The position numbers and the translations under genes were made by a program. The notes under the pieces are model-generated. The model searched no databases, had not been told where the DNA came from, and was given only the letters and a program-made list of their open reading frames with translations. From Runella slithyformis DSM 19594 (GTDB lineage: Bacteria > Bacteroidota > Bacteroidia > Cytophagales > Spirosomataceae), in contig NC_015703.1 in NCBI RefSeq assembly GCF_000218895.1, forward strand, positions 2,617,001 through 2,681,000: a DNA stretch of 64,000 nt, written 5' to 3'. How positions within the stretch are numbered: the stretch's first letter is position 1; each line of letters starts with the position of its first letter. Shown piece after piece: positions 42,630 to 51,219 of the stretch.

Positions 42630-43669
42630 ACCAAATTCAAGGTTAATCGTACGCGATATTCATCCGCTTTGTTTTCGATCTCCAGCTCAAAATTGTCCGG
42701 ATAGCTTAATTCCAAACGTCTTTTTACATTTTTTAACCCAACGCCCGACTGTTCTTCCGAACTGATGAGACTTTGGGGTAACTTGCTGTTGGCAACGGTA
42801 TAAATACAGGCGGTTCCTTCCAAGACAATGTCGGCCGTAATCCATGCGCCCGGAAAATTGTTACTTACACCGTGTTTAAAGGCATTTTCGAGAAAACTGA
42901 TGAAAATTAAAGGCACGATCAAAACACCGTTGGTCGTGCCGGCCACCGTGAAGTTAATAGGCAGCGGCTCATTGAGCCGAAGTTTTTCGAGGCTTATGTA
43001 ATTTTCCATGTACTCGATCTCTTTGCTCAGCGGTACTTTGGGGTGGTTGGAATCATAGATCATATACCGCATCATCTGGGATAATTTGGCAATGACCTCC
43101 GTGGTATTGGGCGAGTGGGTAAAGGCCAGATAATACAGATTATTGAGCGTATTAAACAAAAAATGGGGGTTGATCTGGGCTTTTAAAAATCGAAGTTCTG
43201 AAGTAAGCTTTTCATTCTCAATCTCTTTTTTCTTGGCTTCTAACTCAAACCACCCTTCGGCAAACTTGAGCATACCGACAAAAATCACAATAAAAAGCGT
43301 ACTCAATACGACGTTGACGGTAAATTTATCTTCGTAGAAATAACAGATTTTATGGGTATTGCCGTCGATGAGGTGGCGTTTCAAAAGAATAAATAACCGA
43401 ACTAACAGCGCAAACGGCAACGAAAATTCGAGGATATAACGGGCTAAACTTTTGTGTTTGAGAAAGCGGGATAAAAAGAAGAAATAATTAAGGTAAACGA
43501 CCAGCATCATAAAAAGGACTTCAAAGGAAGTGTTTTTAAAGGCATCCCCAAAACTGACCTCCTGACCTCTGATGGGAAAGCGGATCTGGTAAAAGAAAAA
43601 TGAGAAATAAACGCACCAAAACGAAAGGTGTAAAATGAAAATGCGGTGTCGTTTGATGAATACTTGCAT
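42626..43669 (-). CDS. LytS/YehU-type sensor histidine kinase
   Basis: 347 residues from the ATG at 43669; the open frame upstream to 43870 is rich in Arg/Cys and looks non-coding. Four membrane segments in residues 10-135 make up the sensor, with almost no periplasmic domain. A coiled linker (ELEAKKKEIENEKLTSELRF) leads to the HisKA_7TM/His_kinase region with His169 in LKAQINPHFLFNTLNNLYYL. The ATPase is short: IFISFLENAFKHGVSNN (N box) and SGVGLKNVKRRLELSY (G box). It forms an operon with the LytTR regulator. The signal is unknown. Confidence 0.93.
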   Translation of the reverse strand: MQVFIKRHRIFILHLSFWCVYFSFFFYQIRFPIRGQEVSFGDAFKNTSFEVLFMMLVVYLNYFFFLSRFLKHKSLARYILEFSLPFALLVRLFILLKRHLIDGNTHKICYFYEDKFTVNVVLSTLFIVIFVGMLKFAEGWFELEAKKKEIENEKLTSELRFLKAQINPHFLFNTLNNLYYLAFTHSPNTTEVIAKLSQMMRYMIYDSNHPKVPLSKEIEYMENYISLEKLRLNEPLPINFTVAGTTNGVLIVPLIFISFLENAFKHGVSNNFPGAWITADIVLEGTACIYTVANSKLPQSLISSEEQSGVGLKNVKRRLELSYPDNFELEIENKADEYRVRLTLNLV

Positions 43670-43958
43670 AAGGGCACGCAAGGCGTAGATGAGCTTTTCA
43701 AAGAGGGGATAAAATTCGAGAAAAGAATCCGTTTGTGCTAATCTCTGTACTGCCATGCGGTCGATTACGTGCTTTATTCTGCCGGTTACTCCTCTCTGTC
43801 GACACTTCAGGTATTTTTCTCTACCTCTCCCTCGGTCTGATGAACGTACCGTTTTGCAGAACTGAGGCAACCGATGGTCGAAAAGACACGCAAAGGTTTG
43901 AAATTTTATTTTTGATTTGTGCGAATTAAATTTTTGCTAAACCATTACAAACAAAAAA

Positions 43959-44525
43959 ATGAAAAAAATCACTTTAGCAGCGGCCGTTTTATTGGTATCG
44001 TTTGCCGGTTTTGCTCAAACCTGGAAAGTTGACAAAGCTCACGCAAAGTTGGGTTTTACCGTTACTCACCTTCTGATGTCGGAAGTAGACGGTAATTTCA
44101 AAAGTTTTGATGCGACCATTACTTCCTCAAAAGAAGATTTTTCGGATGCCGTGGTCGAACTGACCGCAGAGGTAGCCAGTGCCAATACCGATAATGAAAT
44201 GCGCGATGCTCACTTGAAAAGAGCCGATATGTTTGACGCTGAAAAGCATCCGACACTTACCTTCAAGAGTACTTCCATCAGTAAAGTAGCCGATAAAAAA
44301 TACAAGCTGAACGGCAACCTGACCATCAAAGGGGTCACGAAGCCTGTATCGCTCGACATGACCCTGACCGGAATGGGAAAAGACGGACGTACGCAAAAGC
44401 CCAAAGCGGGTATCAAAGTAACGGGTACCATCAAACGTACAGATTTTGGTGTGGGAGGAATGCCCTCAGGAGTGGTAAGTGAAGAGGTAGAACTCAGAGC
44501 CTTGGGAGAGTTTAATCAGCAGTAA
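43959..44525 (+). CDS. Exported YceI family protein
   Basis: 188 residues with a signal peptide (MKKITLAAAVLLVSFAGFAQ). A single YceI-type beta barrel (lipocalin-like) follows: TWKVDKAHAKLGFTVTHLLM, VDGNFKSFDATITSSKEDFS, NEMRDAHLKRADMFDAEKHP, TLTFKSTSISKVADKKYKLN, FGVGGMPSGVVSEEVELRA. YceI proteins bind polyisoprenoids or related amphiphiles in the periplasm. It diverges from the histidine kinase gene across a 290-bp AT-rich region; control by that two-component system is possible but not shown. A strong terminator follows. Confidence 0.93.
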   Translation: MKKITLAAAVLLVSFAGFAQTWKVDKAHAKLGFTVTHLLMSEVDGNFKSFDATITSSKEDFSDAVVELTAEVASANTDNEMRDAHLKRADMFDAEKHPTLTFKSTSISKVADKKYKLNGNLTIKGVTKPVSLDMTLTGMGKDGRTQKPKAGIKVTGTIKRTDFGVGGMPSGVVSEEVELRALGEFNQQ

Positions 44526-44538
44526 TAATTTCAGTTGT

Positions 44539-44579
44539 AAAGGCGTCTGACGGTTTAAAACCGTCGGACGCCTTTTTTT
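44539..44579 (+). terminator. Intrinsic terminator after yceI
   Basis: AAAGGCGTCTGACGGTTT (44539-44556) pairs with AAACCGTCGGACGCC (from 44558) with one G-T wobble, followed by a run of seven T residues. Confidence 0.92.
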
Positions 44580-44584
44580 GTGGA

Positions 44585-45430
44585 TTAAATAAAATCGCTG
44601 AGCAATCCCTTGTCTTTCACCCGAATTCCTTTTTCGGTCATTTCTACCGTGCAGCAGTCATGCAGCGGGTCGTGGTCAAAAAACAGGATATACTTATGCT
44701 CCAGTGCTTCCCGGAGCAGTGCTTCTTTTTCCTTCATGGTTTCGAGCGGGCGTACATCATAGCCCATGACGTACGGCAGGGGTATGTGGGCATGGGAGGG
44801 GATGGTATCGGCCATAAAAACCACCGTTTGACCCTTATAGGCTACCTTCACCATGGTCATTTTTTCGGTGTGGCCGTCGGCATATACCGGTTGGACGTTT
44901 GCTCCGAACGGATGCTCTGTTTTATCCGAAAAATAAAGTTGACCTGCCTCCTGAATAGGCAAAATGTTTTCTTTGAAAAACGTGGCTTTTTCGCGGGCGT
45001 TGGGAAACGTGGCCGTTTGCCAGTGTTCTGAATGCGTCCAGTACTTTGCGTTGGGAAACGTCAGCTCGTACCCGGTTCGGTCAGCATTCCATTGAACGCC
45101 GCCGCCGCAATGGTCAAAGTGGAGGTGTGAAAAAATAACATCTGTGATTTCGTGCGTGCCAAAGCCCGCTTTTTCGATGGATTTGACCAAATTTCCTTCG
45201 CCGTGTCGGTCATAAAACGCCTGCCATTTCGGGTCCTGCTTGTCGCCCATTCCGGTATCGACGAGCAGGAGTCGATTCCCGTCTTCAATGAGCAGACAGC
45301 GCATATCCCAGCTGCATAGATTATTTTCGTCGGCAGGAATAAGCCGATTCCATATCGTTTTGGGTACCACTCCAAACATCGCACCTCCGTCGAGTTTAAA
45401 ATGTCCGGCATCAATGACGTGTAATTGCAT
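44585..45430 (-). CDS. Metallo-beta-lactamase fold hydrolase
   Basis: 281 residues from the ATG at 45430; the frame opens at 45463 with a hydrophobic run, but MQLHVIDAGHFKLDGGAMFG is the conserved-looking beginning. The MBL zinc site is visible: VIFSHLHFDHCGGGVQW (HxHxDH), further His in YADGHTEKMTMV, Asp in VVFMADTIPSHAHIP, and the final His in ILFFDHDPLHDC. It is cytoplasmic by lack of a signal peptide. The layout recalls N-acyl homoserine lactonase-like and related MBL hydrolases, but the substrate cannot be assigned. It is convergent with yceI. Confidence 0.87.
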   Translation of the reverse strand: MQLHVIDAGHFKLDGGAMFGVVPKTIWNRLIPADENNLCSWDMRCLLIEDGNRLLLVDTGMGDKQDPKWQAFYDRHGEGNLVKSIEKAGFGTHEITDVIFSHLHFDHCGGGVQWNADRTGYELTFPNAKYWTHSEHWQTATFPNAREKATFFKENILPIQEAGQLYFSDKTEHPFGANVQPVYADGHTEKMTMVKVAYKGQTVVFMADTIPSHAHIPLPYVMGYDVRPLETMKEKEALLREALEHKYILFFDHDPLHDCCTVEMTEKGIRVKDKGLLSDFI

Positions 45431-45525
45431 AAGAAAGAAAAGGAAAAGTAAGAGAAAGTACAATCGGTTTCAAAGCAACTAAATTCTTTTGAGAATCGTT
45501 ATATTTACTCAAAAATAACAAAACC

Positions 45526-46128
45526 ATGACCGTAGTTATCAACGATTGGCGAGGGGAGGGTCCGGAACCATTAGAGCTGGAATATGAAATGGACGATAAC
45601 GCCTTTTATGCGTTTTGTCGCCGTAATTCTCATTTACGCTTTGAAAGAAACCCTGACCGAACAATCGTTATCATGCCCAACACCGGAGGAAAAACAGGAA
45701 AAAGAAATTCGGAAATCAATTTTGAATTAGTTTTATGGAATCGTCAATATAAAAAAGGGGTTGTTTTTGACTCATCTACTGCGTTTAAACTGCCTAATTT
45801 TGCCATCCGCTCTCCTGATGCCGCCTGGATCAGTAATGAGCTCTGGAACAGCCTCTCCGAAGAAGAGCAGGAACGTTTTCCTCCCATTGCCCCGGATTTT
45901 GTGCTGGAATTGATGTCAGCAAGTGATAATCTTAAAAAAGCGCAGGAGAAAATGCTTGAGTATATTGAAAACGGTGTCCAACTGGCTTGGTTGATACAGC
46001 CTTCCGCTCAGACAGTTTTTATTTACCGAGCCGATGGTACCATTAGTAAAACGGCTGATTTCTCTGAAAAACTCTCGGGCGAAAATATACTGCCCGGCTT
46101 TGAGTTTCCTCTTCAACTACTCTTATAA
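45526..46128 (+). CDS. Uma2 family (DUF820) putative endonuclease
   Basis: 200 residues. The Uma2 fold, related to PD-(D/E)xK nucleases, is indicated by FYAFCRRNSHLRFERNPD, IVIMPNTGGKTGKRNSEINF, VVFDSSTAFKLPNFAIRSPD (conserved SPDaaW), PIAPDFVLELMSASDNLKKA (conserved D-ELxS-SD) and KMLEYIENGVQLAWLI. The expected catalytic Asp/Glu pair is PDAAW...DFVLEL. Cellular role is unknown; such genes are abundant in cyanobacteria and Bacteroidota. Its stop TAA shares a base with the next gene's ATG, implying translational coupling with the OmpR regulator. Confidence 0.85.
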   Translation: MTVVINDWRGEGPEPLELEYEMDDNAFYAFCRRNSHLRFERNPDRTIVIMPNTGGKTGKRNSEINFELVLWNRQYKKGVVFDSSTAFKLPNFAIRSPDAAWISNELWNSLSEEEQERFPPIAPDFVLELMSASDNLKKAQEKMLEYIENGVQLAWLIQPSAQTVFIYRADGTISKTADFSEKLSGENILPGFEFPLQLLL

Positions 46129-46829
46129 TGACCAACGACTCCAAAAAAATCCTCATCGTAGAAGACGATTCCCGTATTGCCCAAAATATCAGTAAAGGCC
46201 TTCGTGAAAAAGGTTTTGAAACGGAGATCGCGTATGATGGGCTCATTGGCAGCAAGATCGCGGCCGCCAATCATTTTGACCTGGTTATTTTAGACATCAA
46301 TTTGCCCTCCATGAACGGCTACGAAGTGTGTAAGCTCATCCGTCAGCGTGATCCCAATGTACCGATTTTGATGCTTACGGCCTTGGGTGAGCCCGATGAT
46401 AAGATAGAAGGATTCAATGTCGGGGCCGATGATTACATCGTCAAGCCGTTTGATTTCAGAGAGTTGCTGGCGAGGGTCAATGTCTTTCTGAAGCGCTCAC
46501 AGTTTGACGCCGACAATACGGGTGGCAATATCCTGCGCGTAGCCGATCTTGAAATAAATATGGATACCAAAATTGTGGTCCGGGCCCATCACGCCATTGA
46601 CCTCACTCCGAAAGAATTTGCGCTTTTAGAATATTTGGTACGTAACAAAGGGCGTGTGGTATCTAAAATCGAAATTGCTGAAAAAGTCTGGGATATGAAC
46701 TTTGACAGCGGTACCAACGTGGTGGAAGTCTACATTAATTTTCTTCGGAAAAAAATTGACCGCGATTTTGATACCAAACTCATTCACACCAAGTCAGGAA
46801 TGGGCTATGTGTTAAAAGAAGATTCATAG
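46128..46829 (+). CDS. OmpR/PhoB family response regulator
   Basis: 233 residues. The receiver has ILIVEDDSRIAQNISKGL, Asp56 in LVILDINLPSMNGYEVC, and ADDYIVKPFDFRELLARV. The winged-helix output domain (about 130-232) has VRAHHAIDLTPKEFALLEYL and GTNVVEVYINFLRKKID with the recognition helix. No histidine kinase adjoins; the only kinase in the window is the LytS-type one 2.5 kb away on the other strand. It starts at the last base of the Uma2 gene, an unusual pairing. Confidence 0.94.
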   Translation: MTNDSKKILIVEDDSRIAQNISKGLREKGFETEIAYDGLIGSKIAAANHFDLVILDINLPSMNGYEVCKLIRQRDPNVPILMLTALGEPDDKIEGFNVGADDYIVKPFDFRELLARVNVFLKRSQFDADNTGGNILRVADLEINMDTKIVVRAHHAIDLTPKEFALLEYLVRNKGRVVSKIEIAEKVWDMNFDSGTNVVEVYINFLRKKIDRDFDTKLIHTKSGMGYVLKEDS

Positions 46830-46929
46830 TGGTGGGCCTTTTTACGTAATCACCTGTTTTGGAGGATTTATTATTCCTGCTTTACCGTTAAATTGCCACA
46901 CTTTTCACAACAAATTAATCGTTCTTTAC

Positions 46930-49038
46930 ATGAAAACCAATGTTTTAGTACTAACGGGCCTGCTCTTCAGCAGTATGGCTCTTGCGCAAAACCCAAGCAG
47001 TATGAGTTCGAATCCTCTTTTGCAGCCGTTTAACACTCCGCACCAAACGGCACCCTATGACAAGATCAAACCCGAGCATTTTTTGCCGGCCCTCAAAGAA
47101 GCTATGGCCGAAGGCCGTAAGGAAATTGACGCCCTGATCAACAATCCGGCCAAGCCTACCTTTGACAATACCATTCTGGCTCTGGAGCAGGGCGGTGAAA
47201 ATGTAGGAAAAGTAAGTGCCATTTTATTTCACCTCAACGGAGCGGAAACTAATCCTGAGATTCAGAAAACGGTTCGTGAAGCCTCTCCCCTGCTGACAGA
47301 GTACGGCAATGATATTTCGCTCAATGATAAACTCTTTGCCCGCGTGAAGGCGGTGTGGGACCAACGTGCTAAACTGAAGTTGGATACCGAGAGCGCGATG
47401 CTGTTGGAAAAAACGTATAAAAGCTTTTCCCGCAATGGAGCCAACCTTAACGATACCGATAAGGAAAAGCTGCGCGCTATCAACAAAGAGTTATCGCAGT
47501 TGTCCATCAAATTTGCCGAAAACAACTTAGCCGAAACCAACGAGTATGCACTCGAGATCACGGATGAAAAAGACTTGGCCGGCTTGCCTGACTTTGTGAA
47601 AGAAGCGGCGAAGGCTGCTGCCAAAAAAATGAATAAGGAAGGCTGGGTAATTACGTTGCAGGCGCCCAGCTATGGGCCGTTTATGCAGTATGCCGACAAT
47701 CGCGAACTGCGTAAAAAGCTTTTTTTAGCCTTCAACGCTCGTGGTTTTGGCGGAGATAAAAACGATAATCAGGCCAATATCGCCCAAATCGTAAAGCTTC
47801 GTTACGAAAAAGCCAAATTGCTCGGCTACGCAACCTGGGCCGACTATATGCTGGAAGAGCGTATGGCCAACAGCAGGCAGATCGTGGCTGATTTTCTCAA
47901 CGACGTAAAAAAATACGCCGAGCCCGCCGCCGCCAAAGAATTGGCTGAATTGACCGCTTACGCCCGGAAAAACGGTTTTACGGAAGATAAACTCCAGCGC
48001 TGGGATGTTTCGTATTATTCTGAGAAACTGAAAAAAGAGAAATACGCCATCAACGATGAATTGCTGAAGCCCTATTTCAAACTGGAAAACGTGCTGGATG
48101 GGATCTTTACGTTGACCAACAAACTGTACGGCATCACATTCAAAGAAAATAAAGAAATCCCGGGTTGGCATCCGGAAGTGAAGACGTACGAGGTATTTGA
48201 CAAAGACGGCAAATTTTTGGCGGTTTGGTACGGAGATTATTTCCCGCGTCCGGGCAAGCGTGCCGGAGCCTGGAACAACAGTATTCAGGATCAATGGATC
48301 GAAAACGGCAAAGAATATCGTCCGCACGTAGTCAATGTGTGTAACTTCTCCCGTCCGACCGATTCCAAGCCTTCGCTATTGTCTTTCGGGGAAGTAACGA
48401 CGCTTTTCCACGAGTTTGGCCATGCCCTTCACTCCATGCTGGCCAATGGCAAGTACCAAACCACTTCAGGGACCAGCGTAGCCTGGGACTTTGTAGAATT
48501 GCCGAGTCAGATCATGGAAAACTTTGCGGAAGAGCCCGAAGTATTGCGGATCTTTGCAAGACATTACCAAACGGGTGAGGTGATTCCGCAGGAATACATC
48601 GACAAGATCCGGGCGAGTTCCAATTTCATGGCCGGCATTGCAAACATGCGTCAGGTAGGACTGGGCATGATCGATATGGCGTGGCACAGCACCGTTCCCA
48701 ACGGAGAAACCGTAGCTCAGATTGAAGATAAAGTGGATGTAGGGGCTAAATTGTATCCCAAAACCGAAGGAACAAGCGTCAGTACGGCGTTCAGCCATAT
48801 CTTTGCCGGCGGTTATTCTGCCGGATATTATAGCTATAAATGGTCGGAAGTATTGGACGCCGATGCCTTTGAACTCTTCAAAGAAAAAGGCATTTTCAAC
48901 CGGGAAGTAGCGCAGTCGTTTCGCGATAATGTACTTTCAAAAGGCGGCAGCGAAAAGCCAATGGTGCTTTACAAACGTTTCCGTGGTCGCGAGCCCAAAC
49001 CCGAAGCCATGCTGAAACGGGCGGGTCTTATCCTATAA
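46930..49038 (+). CDS. dcp: Exported M3 family metallopeptidase (peptidyl-dipeptidase Dcp-like)
   Basis: 702 residues with a signal peptide (MKTNVLVLTGLLFSSMALAQ). The thimet-type zinc site is TTLFHEFGHALHSML with His494, Glu495 and His498, and a downstream Glu in WDFVELPSQIMENF. NPLLQPFNTPHQTAPYDKIK is the typical N-terminus, and SHIFAGGYSAGYYSYKWSEV is the conserved C-terminal segment. Dcp enzymes clip dipeptides from peptide C-termini. Export suggests a periplasmic role in peptide use. It is an independent unit with its own terminator. Confidence 0.94.
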   Translation: MKTNVLVLTGLLFSSMALAQNPSSMSSNPLLQPFNTPHQTAPYDKIKPEHFLPALKEAMAEGRKEIDALINNPAKPTFDNTILALEQGGENVGKVSAILFHLNGAETNPEIQKTVREASPLLTEYGNDISLNDKLFARVKAVWDQRAKLKLDTESAMLLEKTYKSFSRNGANLNDTDKEKLRAINKELSQLSIKFAENNLAETNEYALEITDEKDLAGLPDFVKEAAKAAAKKMNKEGWVITLQAPSYGPFMQYADNRELRKKLFLAFNARGFGGDKNDNQANIAQIVKLRYEKAKLLGYATWADYMLEERMANSRQIVADFLNDVKKYAEPAAAKELAELTAYARKNGFTEDKLQRWDVSYYSEKLKKEKYAINDELLKPYFKLENVLDGIFTLTNKLYGITFKENKEIPGWHPEVKTYEVFDKDGKFLAVWYGDYFPRPGKRAGAWNNSIQDQWIENGKEYRPHVVNVCNFSRPTDSKPSLLSFGEVTTLFHEFGHALHSMLANGKYQTTSGTSVAWDFVELPSQIMENFAEEPEVLRIFARHYQTGEVIPQEYIDKIRASSNFMAGIANMRQVGLGMIDMAWHSTVPNGETVAQIEDKVDVGAKLYPKTEGTSVSTAFSHIFAGGYSAGYYSYKWSEVLDADAFELFKEKGIFNREVAQSFRDNVLSKGGSEKPMVLYKRFRGREPKPEAMLKRAGLIL

Positions 49039-49054
49039 TTGCTGAAAAACATGT

Positions 49055-49096
49055 ATCAAAAAAGGCCGGCTTTTCGAAAAGTCGGCCTTTTTTGAT
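49055..49096. terminator. Bidirectional terminator between the peptidase and methyltransferase genes
   Basis: A 42-nt near-perfect palindrome with core AAAGGCCGGCTTTT-CG-AAAAGTCGGCCTTT has one mismatch or wobble. It is flanked by A and T runs and sits between convergent genes. Confidence 0.9.
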
Positions 49097-49102
49097 GTGC
49101 CT

Positions 49103-49849
49103 CTACGCTTTCACGGCCGAAAACCCCATCAAAGGCGGATGTTTCATGAAGTCTTCCCAATACGCATATTTTTTGGGATGATGCTGTTCAGGATGCAGCA
49201 GCGGCCCTTCCCATCGGAAGTTCTTCAGACCTGCCTTGGCAAAGGCATCGGCGTAGGTTTGAGGGGAAAAATAAAAATTGTCAAAGCTAAACTCCGTACC
49301 GTCGAGGTTAAACATGCGGTATTTTACAAAATCTCCTTCGTTGCGCTGCTCCGTAGTTTCCTTTACAAAACCGTATTTTCTATAGTTGGCATAATACGCC
49401 GCATCGTTGAGCGGATTGTCATTAAAGCCAATGAACCGTCCGCCCGGCTTTAAATGGTCGCAGACGACCTTACAGAACTGTGTCAGCTCTTGGGGCGATC
49501 GGGCATAATTTAGCAGGTACATTCCCACCACGATATCGTACTCGCCGAGGGGTTGCAGCTGCAACACATCATGGACCAGGTATCGGCACCCCAAAGGCTC
49601 CCGGCTTTCTGCCTCTTCGGCCAAATCAATCATTCGGGCCGATAGGTCTACTCCTAAAATAGTGGCAGCCCCCTGCTTTTTGAGCTTACGTGTGTAGATT
49701 CCCTCCCCGCAGGCCAGATCCAACAGGTGCAGACCGGAAATGTCACCGGCCAATTGCAGCAGCGTATACTCTTCGATGCATTTTCGAAAATCAAGTTTCT
49801 TTGAGTCGCGGTATTCGCGGGCGATTTGATCGTAAGAGCCGGCTTCCAT
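49103..49849 (-). CDS. Class I SAM-dependent methyltransferase
   Basis: 248 residues. The Rossmann methyltransferase motif I is LHLLDLACGEGIYTRKLKKQ, motif II has the acidic residue in ILGVDLSARMIDLAEEA, and YDIVVGMYLLNYARSPQEL with LKPGGRFIGFNDNP continues the fold. The C-terminal part (about 150-248: FDNFYFSPQTYADAFAKAGL) is a cap or substrate domain typical of small-molecule methyltransferases. The substrate is unknown. It is convergent with the peptidase gene and 50 nt downstream of a decarboxylase remnant on the same strand. Confidence 0.88.
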   Translation of the reverse strand: MEAGSYDQIAREYRDSKKLDFRKCIEEYTLLQLAGDISGLHLLDLACGEGIYTRKLKKQGAATILGVDLSARMIDLAEEAESREPLGCRYLVHDVLQLQPLGEYDIVVGMYLLNYARSPQELTQFCKVVCDHLKPGGRFIGFNDNPLNDAAYYANYRKYGFVKETTEQRNEGDFVKYRMFNLDGTEFSFDNFYFSPQTYADAFAKAGLKNFRWEGPLLHPEQHHPKKYAYWEDFMKHPPLMGFSAVKA

Positions 49850-49899
49850 AAGGTTGATTTAGAATGAGTTAAAGCAAAAAGCCGTCATGCCCGCTAAAA

Positions 49900-50454
49900 C
49901 TACCCGATACGTGCCGCAATCTCCTCAATTTCGGCCAAAAGCGCCGTCAGGTCCTCTTTTTGGGTGAGCGGATTCATCAGGGAGACCCGTAGAGACAGCT
50001 TTTCGCGCAGCGTAGTTTGGACAATGTAAAAGTTACCTTCGTCCAATAGTTTCTGTCGAATGACGGCATTGAGCGCGTTATAGCCCTCCGGAGGAGTGCC
50101 GTCACCCACAAACCGAAAACACACAATGTTGCTTTGCGGGGCAACGGCCAACTCAAAACGCGGATTATTCCGCAGAATCTCCACAAAATCTGTTGCCAAT
50201 CCATGAAGTGTATCTACGTTTTCGGCAAAGATTTCTTGGCCGTAAGCTTTAAGAATGGCGTAGATTTTCACACTCATCATCAGTTTGGTGCATTCAAAGG
50301 TGCGCTTCCCTGAGTTGAACCATTCACGATCGCCCTGATTGGCCCATAGATATTGCTCTTTTTGATAAAGAGTATTCAAATGATCGGAAGCAGCATTTTC
50401 GGAACTTTCGTTGGCATAGAATAAGTGCGTTTGATGAAAATCATTTTTTTTGTA
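49900..50454 (-). pseudogene. Remnant of a group II PLP-dependent decarboxylase (C-terminal part only)
   Basis: About 185 codons resemble the last third of pyridoxal-dependent decarboxylases of the glutamate/aromatic amino acid type: LNTLYQKEQYLWANQGDREW, FNSGKRTFECTKLMMSVKIY, FELAVAPQSNIVCFRFVG, FYIVQTTLREKLSLRVSLMN. Similarity continues upstream of the first TTG (HLFYANESSENAASDHLNT), ending near an in-frame TAG at 50455-50457. The N-terminal two thirds, including the PLP-binding Lys, are missing, and no ATG is available. A run of eight T residues lies at the break. It looks like a 5' deletion, and the product could not be catalytic. Confidence 0.8.
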
Positions 50455-50495
50455 CTATTGAAAGATTTACTTTGACTTTCCTAAACCTTACTCAA

Positions 50496-50720
50496 ATGAA
50501 GCAGTTCAACTCACCGACCGAAAAAGAAAGCTATTATGCCAAACGCCGCCAACGGGGACTCATTGTCGGAGCCATTGGCGGCGCGGTACTGGGGCTCGGA
50601 TTTCTTATCCAGTATATTCTCTATATGCAGGGCACTTCTTTTAACGGCGTCATGTATGCGTTTACGGGTGTTGGGATTCTTATGGTCCTTTACGCGGGAG
50701 TAGAGATTTTTGGATGGTAA
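50496..50720 (+). CDS. Small two-helix membrane protein
   Basis: 74 residues from the ATG at 50496. A charged N-terminus (FNSPTEKESYYAKRRQRG) precedes two membrane helices (LIVGAIGGAVLGLGFLIQYI and GVMYAFTGVGILMVLYAGVE). No family is recognised. It diverges from the decarboxylase remnant and is convergent with the anti-sigma-like gene. Such short proteins often accompany stress regulons, but nothing here proves a role. Confidence 0.65.
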   Translation: MKQFNSPTEKESYYAKRRQRGLIVGAIGGAVLGLGFLIQYILYMQGTSFNGVMYAFTGVGILMVLYAGVEIFGW

Positions 50721-50739
50721 TAAATGCCCGAAGCATGAT

Positions 50740-51213
50740 TTACTCTTGCCGAATCAACCGTTTTCGAAGGATGCGCTCTATAACAAGCAACAGTAAAACG
50801 GCGTTTAAGGGAATCAACACCTGTTGAAGAACCTGTATATTGAGAGGCAGTATCAGTCTTTGCAGTTGGAGGCTTGTTTGGTCAACAAAAGGGGCATCGC
50901 CCATGATAAAAACACAGGCCAAGGTAAGTGCCAACATAATTCCAACAAATAAAAAGGGCATCCACTTGATCAACGCAGGGCGTTGGCGGTGTGCCTGCAC
51001 CATGGCCCATTGATGAATGACCCTGTTTTCAAAAGCCAACGAAGGACTTTCCAACGACAGGGTTTCCAAGTCGCTATGGAGTTGCTTCAGTTGTGTAAAG
51101 TATTCGCGGTAGGCGGCATCCGTATGCAGCCAATAGCGATGCCGATGGGCCGTTTCTTCGGCAGCGGTGCCATCGAGTACCTCAAATAGTTCGTCGTCAG
51201 TAAGTCGTTGCAT
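50740..51213 (-). CDS. Putative membrane anti-sigma factor
   Basis: 157 residues. The cytoplasmic N-terminal 75 residues begin MQRLTDDELFEVLDGTAAEE, like the zinc-less anti-sigma domains in Bacteroidota. Two membrane helices follow (WMPFLFVGIMLALTLACVFI and LIPLNAVLLLLVIERILR). It starts 6 nt after the ECF sigma gene stop on the same strand, the usual operon position of an anti-sigma factor. No HxxxCxxC zinc motif is present. The function is inferred from order and topology. Confidence 0.7.
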   Translation of the reverse strand: MQRLTDDELFEVLDGTAAEETAHRHRYWLHTDAAYREYFTQLKQLHSDLETLSLESPSLAFENRVIHQWAMVQAHRQRPALIKWMPFLFVGIMLALTLACVFIMGDAPFVDQTSLQLQRLILPLNIQVLQQVLIPLNAVLLLLVIERILRKRLIRQE

Positions 51214-51219
51214 ATCTTT

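Noticed and set aside
43670-43870. Upstream extension of the LytS-type kinase
   Set aside because: The 67 extra residues are Arg/Cys-rich with no membrane segment; the ATG at 43669 gives the usual N-terminus just before the first helix.
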